Origin: Tetragenococcus halophilus subsp. flandriensis
GTDB taxonomy: Bacteria > Bacillota > Bacilli > Lactobacillales > Enterococcaceae
NCBI RefSeq assembly: GCF_030161475.1
Contig: NZ_BSUG01000006.1
Span: forward strand, 1-64,000
Length of the DNA: 64,000 bases
Direction: 5' to 3'
A program made the position numbers and the translations under genes. The notes beneath the pieces are model-generated. The model was given only the letters and a program-made list of their open reading frames with translations. It ran no database searches and had not been told where the DNA came from. Positions 24,361 through 33,957 of the stretch are shown here, piece by piece. Position 1 is the stretch's first letter. Each line of letters opens with the position of its first letter.

Positions 24361-25116
24361 ATGGGCTTTCTAACTGGAAAAAAAATTGTCGTCATGGGCG
24401 TTGCTAATAAAAGAAGTATTGCTTGGGGATGCGCACAAGCTATTACTGAACAAGGTGGCGAAGTGATTTATACCTATCAAAATGATCGGATGAAAAAATC
24501 TTTAGGAAAAATCCTCAATGGCGATGAGTATTTGGTTGAATGTGATGTTGCTGATGATGACAGTATTAAAAGTGCTTTTGAACAAATTAAAGATTACGCT
24601 GGTGAAATCAATGGTGTTGTTCATGCAATTGCTTTTGCTGATAAAAATGATTTGCAAGGAAATGTTTCTGATATTTCTCGTAAAGGTTACGCTCTTGCGC
24701 AAGATATCAGTAGTTACTCCCTAATTGCTGTAGCACATTATGCAAAACCTTTATTGGCGGAAAATAGTGGTATTGTCACATTGACTTATTTCGGTTCTCA
24801 ACGTTCAGTTCCAAATTATAATATGATGGGAATTGCCAAAGCTTCATTAGAAGCAACTGTCCGTTATTTAGCAACCGAATTTGCGCAAGATCAGGTGCAT
24901 GTTAATGCTATTTCTGCGGGCGCAGTGAAGACATTAGCTGTAACCGGTGTTAAGGATTATCAAAAATTAATTCAACTATCTCAAGACCGTACAGCTGATG
25001 AAGTAAGTGTTACCACTAATGAAATTGGTAATGTTTGTGCCTTTTTAGTGAGTTCTTTAGCCAGTGGTGTTATCGGAGAAACCGTCTTTGTAGATAAAGG
25101 TGTACATTTATCTTAA
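24361..25116 (+). CDS. fabI: Enoyl-ACP reductase FabI
   Basis: 251 residues. NADH-dependent reductase of the last step of fatty acid elongation, target of triclosan-type inhibitors. SDR-like fold with GVANKRSIAWG at 13-23, Tyr143 and the catalytic pair Tyr153-X6-Lys160 (NYNMMGIAK). ATG follows AAGGAG. Divergent from fabZ, with FabT boxes on both sides of the shared promoter region. Confidence 0.96.
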   Translation: MGFLTGKKIVVMGVANKRSIAWGCAQAITEQGGEVIYTYQNDRMKKSLGKILNGDEYLVECDVADDDSIKSAFEQIKDYAGEINGVVHAIAFADKNDLQGNVSDISRKGYALAQDISSYSLIAVAHYAKPLLAENSGIVTLTYFGSQRSVPNYNMMGIAKASLEATVRYLATEFAQDQVHVNAISAGAVKTLAVTGVKDYQKLIQLSQDRTADEVSVTTNEIGNVCAFLVSSLASGVIGETVFVDKGVHLS

Positions 25117-25203
25117 TTTTTGTTTACTCCTATACTTTTTTGATTTTCTTTTTTCAAAAAGCTTGTTACAATAATTAAGCATTAATTTTGGAGGGATCAT
25201 CAT

Positions 25204-26151
25204 ATGTCTTTACTTATAGGAGCGCAAAAAATCCTTGCGACGACAGCAAATACTGATTCTACTGTCGATACTTCGGATTCAACGGTCATAGAACCGACCA
25301 CAGAAAAACTAAATGCTTTCCAGCGTTGGTGGAATAATATCGACTGGGAAGATTTAACAGGTACTCTGATTTCAAAGGTACTTGCTATTATAGCTTTAAC
25401 TATTTTATTTTTTATTTTAGTGCGCTTAGCGGATTACTTCATTAATCGGGGCTTCCGCCTTAATAAAAAGAAAAAACAAAGTGAAGTACGAGTAAAGACG
25501 ATGAACACGTTGGCAAAAAACGTCGCACATTACACATTAGGCTTTTTTTATGTGTATTCATTGCTCTCTTCAGTGGGGATTCCTGTAGGATCTCTTTTAG
25601 CTGGGGCTGGAATTGCTGGTTTAGCAATTGGTCTTGGTGCTCAGGGGCTGATGAGTGATATATTCACAGGTTTCTTCATTATTATCGAACAACAATTTAA
25701 TGTGGGAGATTATATTCAACTAAGCGATTTAGTTCTTGAAGGAACCGTTATTTCTGTTGGTTTACGAACACTTCAATTACAATCAGCTGATGGAACCGTC
25801 CACTTCATCCCGAACCGTAATATTACAACGATCAGTAACACTTCACGCTTTGACATGCGTGTCTTAGTGAATGTAAGAGTAAATCCTAAAGAAGGGATTG
25901 AAGGGATTCAACAAGCGATTGAAAGAGCAAATCAACGAATTGTTGACGAATATTCCGAATACATTCAAACGCCGCCTGTTATTTTTGGTATTGTTGACTT
26001 AGGTAATAGTAACTTTGCCGTCAGAACGACGATGTTTGTGAAAAATGGCCAACAATTTAAATTGGAAGAAGAATTATTAAGTGCTTCAATTGAAGAACTA
26101 ACAAAGGATGGTTATTCTATCCCTTCATCACCTATTAACGTTAGTGCCTAG
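25204..26151 (+). CDS. MscS-family mechanosensitive channel
   Basis: 315 residues. A polar N-terminal segment rich in Thr/Ser/Asp (about 12-48) precedes membrane helices at about 57-80, 107-125 and 128-150. The third, Gly/Ala-rich helix (AGAGIAGLAIGLGAQGLMSD) is the pore-lining TM3 of MscS channels. The beta and C-terminal domains follow (NRNITTISNTSR, then VNVRVNPKEG). It releases solutes under hypo-osmotic stress. ATG preceded by GGAGGG. Convergent with a c-di-AMP-receptor-like gene; resembles Bacillus YkuT. Confidence 0.92.
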   Translation: MSLLIGAQKILATTANTDSTVDTSDSTVIEPTTEKLNAFQRWWNNIDWEDLTGTLISKVLAIIALTILFFILVRLADYFINRGFRLNKKKKQSEVRVKTMNTLAKNVAHYTLGFFYVYSLLSSVGIPVGSLLAGAGIAGLAIGLGAQGLMSDIFTGFFIIIEQQFNVGDYIQLSDLVLEGTVISVGLRTLQLQSADGTVHFIPNRNITTISNTSRFDMRVLVNVRVNPKEGIEGIQQAIERANQRIVDEYSEYIQTPPVIFGIVDLGNSNFAVRTTMFVKNGQQFKLEEELLSASIEELTKDGYSIPSSPINVSA

Positions 26152-26156
26152 AAATT

Positions 26157-26199
26157 AAAAAAGTTCGAAAAGGCTGAATAAACCTTTTCGAACTTTTTT
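26157..26199. terminator. Bidirectional terminator between mscS and cbpB
   Basis: AAAAAGTTCGAAAAGG and CCTTTTCGAACTTTTTT pair over 16 bp around CTGAATAAA; it touches the cbpB stop codon. Confidence 0.92.
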
Positions 26200-26692
26200 A
26201 AATATTTAGTTCTTCTTCTAGCTCTTTTACTTTCGGGATGAATTCATATCTTTTTTCTAATTCATGTGCAAGATGATTTACCGATTTTAATATTTCTTTT
26301 CGCGTAACAATTCCTTCAAAAGTATTGTTTGCATCAACGATAGGTAAAAAAGAAGCATCTACCAATAAATGAAGCATATCTTCTAAATCATCTTCTTGTT
26401 GTAATGAAGCAACATTAACTTCCATCACGTCAGATACTAAAAGTCCATCCAGAACATTTGAGTTAAAGCTATCAATATCCATCATTTTATCTACGATATT
26501 AGCCAAACTGATAAGTCCTACCAAATGATCTGATGAATCTAACACTGGAATTTTGCTATATCCTACTTTTGATAAAACTAATAACGCGTGCTCTAAAGGA
26601 TGGCTATATAGCACGGTCGCCACATTATCTGATGGAATCAAAAATGAATCTTTGTTTTCTAAAAGTAAGGATTTTGTATATTTCCCAATCAA
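26198..26692 (-). CDS. cbpB: CBS-domain protein, c-di-AMP receptor CbpB/DarB-like
   Basis: 164 residues consisting of two CBS domains: first around SDNVATVLYSHPLEHALLVL...GYSKIPVLD, second around SDVMEVNVASL...PIVDANNTFEGIVTRKEIL. This length and the HPLEHALLVL motif match Bacillus DarB (YkuL) and Listeria CbpB, which bind c-di-AMP and, when free of it, stimulate Rel. The start is set at TTG 26692, seven bases after GGAGG; upstream in-frame sequence is hydrophobic and lacks a site. The c-di-AMP synthase cdaA is elsewhere in this window. Confidence 0.8.
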   Translation of the reverse strand: MIGKYTKSLLLENKDSFLIPSDNVATVLYSHPLEHALLVLSKVGYSKIPVLDSSDHLVGLISLANIVDKMMDIDSFNSNVLDGLLVSDVMEVNVASLQQEDDLEDMLHLLVDASFLPIVDANNTFEGIVTRKEILKSVNHLAHELEKRYEFIPKVKELEEELNI

Positions 26693-26846
26693 CTTACTGC
26701 CTCCATTTCTAACAAAACTACATCTCTTATTATACCTTAAAATAATATAGAAAAGAATAAAAAGCGCTTTCTTTAAAAATTCATAACAACTATTCACTTT
26801 TTATTCTCATTTATGAAATCTCCTATATTTAAATTAAAAAGCTATC

Positions 26847-26893
26847 AAAAAAATGCTCAAAAGCTGATTAAAACAACTTTCGAGCATTTTTTT
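26847..26893 (-). terminator. Terminator after ysnB
   Basis: AAAAATGCTC...GAGCATTTTTTT with a long AAAGTTG/CAGCTTT continuation of the stem; T runs on both strands. It begins right after the ysnB stop. Confidence 0.85.
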
Positions 26894-27406
26894 CTACTTG
26901 TTAAATACAAATGAAAGATCTTCAAGCGCTTCAAAATTTCGGTCGTAATATTGTACTTGAAATGAACTCTCTGTGCTTTCAATAATAGCGTAAGTTTTTA
27001 TAGGAAATGCTCCACGAGGCTGTAAAATGCTCCCTGGATTTAAAAATAGCCGCCCTTTATTGACTTCACAGCCAAGTTGGTGTGTGTGACCAAATAAAGC
27101 AATATCTGCTTGATATTCTTGTGCTTGCATATCCAACTGTGTCATTCCCATTTTCACGCTTGATAGATGTCCATGGGTTAGATAAACAATGTCTTTTCCT
27201 GTATCTACTACTTGAAATTTTTTATATTGAGAATCAAAATCAGTATTGCCGGTAACGACATAAACACCTTTCCATACTGGATCATCTTCTGCTAACTCGG
27301 AATCTCCACAATGAAAGATATAATCGACTTTGCCTTTATAATGTTCGAATAGATCCACTAGAATTTGACGATCTCCGTGATTATCACTAACAACTAAATA
27401 CTTCAA
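26894..27406 (-). CDS. ysnB: YfcE/MJ0936-family metallophosphoesterase (YsnB)
   Basis: 170 residues. Calcineurin-like phosphoesterase with all metal motifs: SDNHG at 7-11, HCGD, GNTD, THGH and GHTH. Family members hydrolyse phosphodiesters in vitro; the physiological substrate is unknown. It follows rph-rdgB with a single base between genes, the same order as Bacillus (rph-ysnA-ysnB), so the three activities are co-expressed. Confidence 0.9.
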   Translation of the reverse strand: MKYLVVSDNHGDRQILVDLFEHYKGKVDYIFHCGDSELAEDDPVWKGVYVVTGNTDFDSQYKKFQVVDTGKDIVYLTHGHLSSVKMGMTQLDMQAQEYQADIALFGHTHQLGCEVNKGRLFLNPGSILQPRGAFPIKTYAIIESTESSFQVQYYDRNFEALEDLSFVFNK

Positions 27407-27407
27407 A

Positions 27408-28757
27408 CTAGTCTCCTCCTTCTAGCCATTCTTGCCATTGATTCTGTAACTTGTTTAATGCTTGACCGCGATGACTCACCTTATTTTTTTCACTTTCACT
27501 CATCTCCGCAGCTGACTCATTCAAGCCCTCTGGTATAAAAAGCGGATCGTAACCAAAGCCGTTATCACCTTGCGGAATACGAGCAACTCGACCTGGCCAA
27601 TCAGCCTCAACCACCAAGCTTTCTTTTTTTGGCGCCGCAAATACCAGTGTACAATGAAATTGCGCCTTTCTTTGTTCATCGGCAACATCTGTTAATTCAT
27701 GCAGTAATTTTGCATTATTGGCAGCATCATTTTTCTCTTCTCCGGCAAAACGCGCTGAATAAACTCCTGGCATTCCATTTAAAGCATCAACTTTTAAGCC
27801 AGAATCATCTGCTAAAACAGGACATTGTAAAATATTTGCGATCGTTTCTGCTTTTAAACGGGCATTTTCTTCAAAAGTAGTCCCTGTTTCTGCAACTTCG
27901 TCTAACTCTGGAAAATCCTTCATAGTTTTGACCTTATAACCAGCCTCATGAAACATTGTAGAAAACTCTCTGACTTTGCCCGGATTTCCGGTGGCGATGA
28001 CTATCGTCTGTTCGTTCACGCCTTGTTTTTGCTCTAGGGTCGCATACAATGCTTCTTTTTGTCTAGTCACTAATGTATCGATTCCCTGCTTTGCCAACAA
28101 TAATGACTCATTTAATTGAGAACGATCAAAGGTCGCTTGTTCCCCTTTGCCTTGAATTTCTATAAAACGACCGGATTCAGTCATAACAATATTCATATCT
28201 ACATCGCAACGCCTATCTTCTTCATAATCCAGATCAAGTACGCAACTACCATCTGCCAAGATACCTACACTGATAGCCGCACAGAATTCTTTAATCGGAT
28301 CTTCGCTTAACTCATTTGTTTGTAATAATTTATCGATGGCTAAACGTAAAGCAGCAAAAGCACCTGTGATACTAGCAGTTCTTGTGCCGCCATCGGCTTG
28401 TATAACATCGCAATCGATGATGATCGAACGTTCGCCTAATTTATCCAAATCAACCACAGCACGTAAACAACGTCCAATTAAACGTTGGATTTCCATCGTA
28501 CGTCCCTTTAATTTCCCTTTGACACTTTCTCTTTTATTCCTAGTTTGTGTTGCACGTGGCAACATACTATATTCTGCTGTTACCCAACCTGTATTGCTAT
28601 CTTTAAGAAATGGTGGAACTGTGTCTTCAATGGTGGCTGAACAAATGACCTGTGTATCACCAAAATTGATAACAACTGATCCTTCAGGTTGTTTGTAAAC
28701 ATTGGTCTTTATTTTTATATTTCGTAATTGATCAAAATATCTACCATCGTGACGCAT
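27408..28757 (-). CDS. rph: RNase PH fused to dITP/XTP pyrophosphatase (RdgB/HAM1)
   Basis: 449 residues in two enzymes. Residues 1 to about 243 are RNase PH ([40 protein letters not shown]), a phosphorolytic 3' exonuclease for tRNA precursors. Residues about 250-449 are a HAM1 pyrophosphatase ([36 protein letters not shown] shown in part, FGYDPLF, SHRGQAL) that removes inosine and xanthosine triphosphates. In Bacillus these are separate adjacent genes; fusion is known in Lactobacillales. No stop or frameshift interrupts the joint. Its ATG lies inside the end of murI (17-bp overlap). Confidence 0.93.
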   Translation of the reverse strand: MRHDGRYFDQLRNIKIKTNVYKQPEGSVVINFGDTQVICSATIEDTVPPFLKDSNTGWVTAEYSMLPRATQTRNKRESVKGKLKGRTMEIQRLIGRCLRAVVDLDKLGERSIIIDCDVIQADGGTRTASITGAFAALRLAIDKLLQTNELSEDPIKEFCAAISVGILADGSCVLDLDYEEDRRCDVDMNIVMTESGRFIEIQGKGEQATFDRSQLNESLLLAKQGIDTLVTRQKEALYATLEQKQGVNEQTIVIATGNPGKVREFSTMFHEAGYKVKTMKDFPELDEVAETGTTFEENARLKAETIANILQCPVLADDSGLKVDALNGMPGVYSARFAGEEKNDAANNAKLLHELTDVADEQRKAQFHCTLVFAAPKKESLVVEADWPGRVARIPQGDNGFGYDPLFIPEGLNESAAEMSESEKNKVSHRGQALNKLQNQWQEWLEGGD

Positions 28758-29568
28758 GATCTGTGCCTCCTAGAGCAATTTGTTTTGAACCAGCCAGCGC
28801 TTTACCTAGCCAGTCTTGTGCAATTTGGTCAAATAATTGAGTTGAACCTGTCGTATAAAAAGTAGTGTACCCTTTCTTCTTATTTTCAGCATTAGCAATA
28901 CTAAAATAATCTAACAGCATACTCACTTCACTGATCGTTTCTGCGCCCGAGTCAATTAATGTAACATCTTTTCCCATAACATCTTGAATGACTGGACGTA
29001 ATAAAGGATAATGTGTACATCCTAAAATCAAAGTATCTAAATATTTATTTTTAAGTGACTGTAAGCTTTCAAAAACGATTTTTTTAGCCACTGAAGACTG
29101 GAATTGATTGCTTTCTACGATGGGAACAAATTTAGGACAAGCAAGACTTTCGACCTGAATTTGAGAAAATTTTTCTTTGATTGCTCGCTCATAAGAAGCG
29201 CTTTTAACAGTTCCTTGAGTCCCAATCACACCAATTCTTTTATTCTTGGTGGCTTTAACTGCGGCCCTAGTTCCTGGCATGATCACGCCTACGACCGGTA
29301 TAGCCAATTGCTCTTTGATCGTATCTAAAGCTACCGCAGTTGCTGTATTACAAGCGATAACCAACATTTTAATATTTTTTTCTAATAAAAAATGTGTCAT
29401 CTCCCAAGTAAATTCAATTACTTGTTCTTTAGGCCTTGGACCATACGGACAACGTGCTGTATCCCCTAAATAAATAAAATTTTCGTTGGGTAATTGTTTC
29501 ATCGCCTCTTTTACCACAGTTAAACCACCCACACCGGAGTCAATAAATCCAATTGGTCGATCATTCAT
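28741..29568 (-). CDS. murI: Glutamate racemase
   Basis: 275 residues. Supplies D-glutamate for peptidoglycan. Two catalytic cysteines lie in IACNTATA (about 74) and LGCTHYPLL (about 185); the N-terminus [14 protein letters not shown] and [12 protein letters not shown] are diagnostic. The start is taken as the second ATG (29568), because the AAGGGATG ribosome binding site overlaps the ATG three codons earlier. First gene of a murI-rph-ysnB operon. Confidence 0.95.
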   Translation of the reverse strand: MNDRPIGFIDSGVGGLTVVKEAMKQLPNENFIYLGDTARCPYGPRPKEQVIEFTWEMTHFLLEKNIKMLVIACNTATAVALDTIKEQLAIPVVGVIMPGTRAAVKATKNKRIGVIGTQGTVKSASYERAIKEKFSQIQVESLACPKFVPIVESNQFQSSVAKKIVFESLQSLKNKYLDTLILGCTHYPLLRPVIQDVMGKDVTLIDSGAETISEVSMLLDYFSIANAENKKKGYTTFYTTGSTQLFDQIAQDWLGKALAGSKQIALGGTDHASRW

Positions 29569-29648
29569 ATTTGTCATCCCTTATTTTTCTTTAAACACAC
29601 TCATTTCTATATTGTGTACTTTTTTTAAAAACTTTTCAAGCTTTAAAC

Positions 29649-29680
29649 AAAAAAACCCATCTACAAAAAGATGAGCTTTT
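29649..29680 (-). terminator. Terminator after the GlnQHMP-type operon
   Basis: Minus strand CTCATC-TTTTTGTA-GATGGG followed by seven T, directly after the last permease gene. Confidence 0.75.
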
Positions 29681-29683
29681 TCT

Positions 29684-30340
29684 TTAGTATTTATAACGTT
29701 TGTGTTCCAAGTATCTAGACAGTAATGATAGCAAGTAACAAATCACAAAATAACTGGCTGTCATCGCCACAAACATCGGCAGAACATAATTTGTATCTTG
29801 TCCGTAGATTATCCTAGCATGGTGAGTCAATTCCGGTAGCGAAATAATAATTGCCAAAGAAGAGTCCTTTACTAAAGAAATCAACTGACTGATAATCGCT
29901 GGTATCATTGAACGAAATGCTTGTGGAATAATAATGATTACCATCGTTTGGATATAACTTAACCCTGTGGAAAGACCTGCTTCAAATTGTCCGTTAGGTA
30001 CTGCATTCAAGCCGGCTCGAAAAATCTCAGAAAGCATGGCAGATTCAAAAATTGTTAAAGCCACTACTGCCGACCAAAAAATATCAAAACGAATCCCTAT
30101 TTGAGGTAGTGCAAAATAAGTAAAGAAAATGATCAACAATAAAGGCAAATTTCGAATAATATCTATAATTAAGCCTAGTATTTTAGAAAAAACAGGAATC
30201 TCTGAAAAACGCAATGTACCAGCCAATGCGCCGATCAAAAAACTAAGTACAATCGATATAGCTGATACCGAAACAGTGACCTGCAAGCCATCTAATAAAA
30301 AGCGCAGATTATCGAATGAAAATGCTCCTACAAAATCCAT
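29684..30340 (-). CDS. glnP: Polar amino acid ABC transporter permease (GlnP type)
   Basis: 218 residues with five or so membrane segments and the HisM-family EAA loop (SEIFRAGLNAVPNGQFEAGLS, in part). Works with the second permease immediately upstream as a heterodimer. The gene is last in a four-gene operon in the order ATPase, binding lipoprotein, permease, permease, matching Bacillus glnQHMP. Substrate is probably glutamine or glutamate, but specificity cannot be read from the permease. The gap to the preceding gene is 23 bp. Confidence 0.88.
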   Translation of the reverse strand: MDFVGAFSFDNLRFLLDGLQVTVSVSAISIVLSFLIGALAGTLRFSEIPVFSKILGLIIDIIRNLPLLLIIFFTYFALPQIGIRFDIFWSAVVALTIFESAMLSEIFRAGLNAVPNGQFEAGLSTGLSYIQTMVIIIIPQAFRSMIPAIISQLISLVKDSSLAIIISLPELTHHARIIYGQDTNYVLPMFVAMTASYFVICYLLSLLSRYLEHKRYKY

Positions 30341-30363
30341 GGGCTGCTTCTCTCCTTCCTAAA

Positions 30364-31005
30364 CTAGACATTTAAACGTTTTTCTAGATAACTCATCAAA
30401 TAAGATAACGGTAATGTCAAAATTAAATAAAAAATTCCCACGATAATATAAGTATCAAACGTAATAAAGGTTGAACTTGCGATCAGATCTCCTTGATACA
30501 TCAAATCCAGACCTGCAACAATCGCCAGTATTGAGGAATTTTTAATTAGATTTATAAATTGTCCGCCCAATGGTGGGATAACAATTTTGAAAGCTTGCGG
30601 TAAAATAATATAGCGCATCACTTGTACATAAGTAAATCCTGAAGATAAAGCAGCTTCAGTTTGACCTTTAGGTACAGTTTGAATACCCGAACGTACTGTT
30701 TCAGCAATAAAAGCAGAAGTATATATCGTCAACCCGATCGTTCCTGCTTGAAAGCCAGTAAAGGGTAGACTGTACATTGGTAAAACGACGTAAAAAAACA
30801 TCGCTATAATCAACAAAGGAATATTGCGGAAAAATTCAACATAAGCTCTTGCTAGCCCCTTGACAACTTTATTGGAGGAAAGCTGTAGGATAGCCATTAA
30901 GGTACCAATTACCAGGCTAAAAAATAAAGCAATCAAACTAGAGAGTATGGTGATTTTAAATCCATCAAAAAACATCCCCGAGTAGTTCTGAAATAAAGTT
31001 AACAT
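30364..31005 (-). CDS. glnM: Polar amino acid ABC transporter permease (GlnM type)
   Basis: 213 residues, same family as the following gene but clearly diverged. The EAA loop is AETVRSGIQTVPKGQTEAALS (in part), and the N-terminal segment LFQNYSGMFFDGFKITILSS is the family start. Twelve bases separate it from the binding-protein gene; the pair of different permeases suggests a heterodimeric channel. Confidence 0.88.
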   Translation of the reverse strand: MLTLFQNYSGMFFDGFKITILSSLIALFFSLVIGTLMAILQLSSNKVVKGLARAYVEFFRNIPLLIIAMFFYVVLPMYSLPFTGFQAGTIGLTIYTSAFIAETVRSGIQTVPKGQTEAALSSGFTYVQVMRYIILPQAFKIVIPPLGGQFINLIKNSSILAIVAGLDLMYQGDLIASSTFITFDTYIIVGIFYLILTLPLSYLMSYLEKRLNV

Positions 31006-31017
31006 CTCTTCTCCTCC

Positions 31018-31833
31018 TTATTCACTGACTCTACCCTCGTCATCATTTGGAAACCATTTTTCATATAACTCATCATAGCTTCCATCTTCATGCATTTCTT
31101 TTAATGCTTCATTTATCGCATTTAAAAAGTTTTCTTGGTTTTTGTCTACGGCAATACCATAAGGCTCGTTAGTGAAGGTTCCCCCTACTAATTCGTAGTT
31201 AGGGTTTTCACTTGCCATCCCTAATAAAATTGCATTATCGGTTGTCATAGCATCACCTTGGCCAGCTTGTAAAGCTGTAAAAGCTTCTGCATAATTTTCC
31301 AATTCGATCACGTTAGCATCAGGCGAATGCTCACGAATATTTTCAGTAGAAGTTGAGCCTTTTACGGCCAAAACTGTCATCCCGGGTTCAATAGATTCAA
31401 CATCTGTAATAGGACTTCCCTTTTCAACTAAAAGCGACTGACCTGCATCGAAATAAGTATCGGAAAAATCAACTTCTTTTTTCCGATCTTCAGAAATGGT
31501 CATCGTTGCGATAATAGCATTTATATTCCCATTTTTTAATAAAGGAATCCGTGTTTTTGAGGTTACTTCCACAAAAGTTGCTTGTCCATCTCGACCTAGA
31601 ATTTTTTCGGTGATCGCTTTGGCCATATCAATATCAAACCCTTTTACTTCTCGTGAGGAAATATCCATCAAGCCAAATAAGCGAGTATCATTTTTTACTC
31701 CCCAAATAATTTCGTTTGAGTCTTCACTGACCTCTAAGACATCTCTATCTGCAATACTTTCTGATTTACAAGCAGATAATGCAAATACAGCCATTAAAAG
31801 GGTTAAAAAGGAAAATATTTTTTTCCTGTTCAT
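31018..31833 (-). CDS. glnH: Amino acid ABC transporter substrate-binding lipoprotein (GlnH type)
   Basis: 271 residues. Lipobox LSAC near residue 21 (Cys lipidated) after a basic, hydrophobic leader. The SBP_bac_3 domain shows FDIDMAKAITEKI, TISEDRKKEVDFSDTYFDAG and GDAMTTDNAILLG. Residues contacting the amino-acid backbone (Arg in TSKTRIPLL and Asp in AMTTDNA) are present. Probably binds glutamine or glutamate; inference from family and operon. It is anchored outside the membrane and hands substrate to the two permeases. Confidence 0.9.
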   Translation of the reverse strand: MNRKKIFSFLTLLMAVFALSACKSESIADRDVLEVSEDSNEIIWGVKNDTRLFGLMDISSREVKGFDIDMAKAITEKILGRDGQATFVEVTSKTRIPLLKNGNINAIIATMTISEDRKKEVDFSDTYFDAGQSLLVEKGSPITDVESIEPGMTVLAVKGSTSTENIREHSPDANVIELENYAEAFTALQAGQGDAMTTDNAILLGMASENPNYELVGGTFTNEPYGIAVDKNQENFLNAINEALKEMHEDGSYDELYEKWFPNDDEGRVSE

Positions 31834-31904
31834 TGCTTTTCCTCCTTTTTTAGACCAGTTTTTTCAAAAACTTATGTAAAAATTTACAGTTTAGAAATAA
31901 CGGC

Positions 31905-32642
31905 TTAATGATTAACAACTTTACTAATAAATTGTTGTGCTCGCACTTCTTTTGGTTTTTTAAAGAAGCTTTCCACATCGTGACTATCTTCTAATACTTC
32001 TCCATCAGCCATAAAGATGACACGATCGGCTACTTCTCTAGCAAAGTTCATTTCATGAGTAACAACGATCATTGACATTCCTTCATGCGCGATTTTTTTC
32101 ATAACATCTAATACATCACCGATCATTTCCGGATCAAGGGCTGAAGTTGGTTCATCAAATAAAAGCATTTCTGGTTGCATCGCTAGCCCTCTAGCAATAG
32201 CAACACGTTGTTGTTGTCCACCAGAAAGCGTTGAAGGATAAGAATCTTTTTTATCTAACATACCCACTCGCTCAAGTAAGCTTTCTGCTGTATCACCTGC
32301 GTCTTTTTCGCTTTTATTTAAGACTTTAGTAGGCGCTAAAGTAATATTTTCCAGTACAGTTTTATTAGGGTATAAATTAAAGTGTTGAAAAACCATGCCA
32401 ATATTTTTTCTGATTTCTGTTAATTTGGTTTGTTTACTACGAATGTCCTGATCATTAATCAGAAGATTTCCCGAAGTAATCATTTCTAACCCATTGATTG
32501 TGCGCAAAAGCGTACTTTTACCAGAACCTGAAGGGCCGATCACCACCACTACTTCGCCTTTTTCAAATGTAAGATTAATATTTTTTAAAGCATGGAAATT
32601 ACCAAAGTATTTTTCAACGTTTTTAAATTCAATCATTGACAT
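31905..32642 (-). CDS. glnQ: Amino acid ABC transporter ATP-binding protein (GlnQ type)
   Basis: 245 residues. Walker [11 protein letters not shown] loop VFQHFNLYPN, signature LSGGQQQR, Walker [14 protein letters not shown] and H-switch VVTHEM are all intact. Start of the operon; its promoter overlaps a 20-bp palindrome. A second, distinct GlnQ-type ATPase occurs near the other end of the window with a different permease arrangement, so two related transport systems coexist. Confidence 0.93.
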   Translation of the reverse strand: MSMIEFKNVEKYFGNFHALKNINLTFEKGEVVVVIGPSGSGKSTLLRTINGLEMITSGNLLINDQDIRSKQTKLTEIRKNIGMVFQHFNLYPNKTVLENITLAPTKVLNKSEKDAGDTAESLLERVGMLDKKDSYPSTLSGGQQQRVAIARGLAMQPEMLLFDEPTSALDPEMIGDVLDVMKKIAHEGMSMIVVTHEMNFAREVADRVIFMADGEVLEDSHDVESFFKKPKEVRAQQFISKVVNH

Positions 32643-32705
32643 ATTTTCACACTCCCTTTTTTTATTTAAAATTAATAAGATTTTTCTAATAAACAGCTAA
32701 TCAAC

Positions 32706-32735
32706 ATTATAATCTTACAAATTCCTTTTTGTAAA
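32706..32735 (-). promoter_or_regulatory. glnQ: Promoter of the glnQHMP operon with overlapping palindrome
   Basis: Minus strand TTTACA (32730-32735), 18-bp spacer, TATAAT (32706-32711). The spacer and -35 are covered by TTACAAATTCCTTTTTGTAA (32715-32734), an inverted repeat with arms TTACAAA/TTTTGTAA. It does not fit the GlnR consensus well; the regulator is unknown. Confidence 0.65.
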
Positions 32736-32830
32736 GTTTTTTTTAAACGGAAAAGCGAAAAGTTTTTATTTCTAACAAATCCATGTTAGCTTACTTATCG
32801 TGTAAAATTTATTTTGTTATAAGTTAATGA

Positions 32831-33900
<1,070 letters not shown>

Positions 33901-33901
33901 T

Positions 33902-33941
33902 AAAAAAGCTCCGAGTAAATTTTTCTTACTCGGAGCTTTTC
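33902..33941. terminator. Bidirectional terminator between trpS and pheT
   Basis: AAAAAGCTCCGAGTAA and TTACTCGGAGCTTTT pair over 15 bp around ATTTTTC; U tracts on both strands. Confidence 0.92.
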
Positions 33942-33957
33942 GTATATCTTTTCATGG

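Noticed and set aside
26693-26797. Membrane-like N-terminal extension of the CBS protein
   Set aside because: No ribosome binding site for the upstream ATG; GGAGG precedes the TTG at 26692, which yields the normal two-CBS protein.
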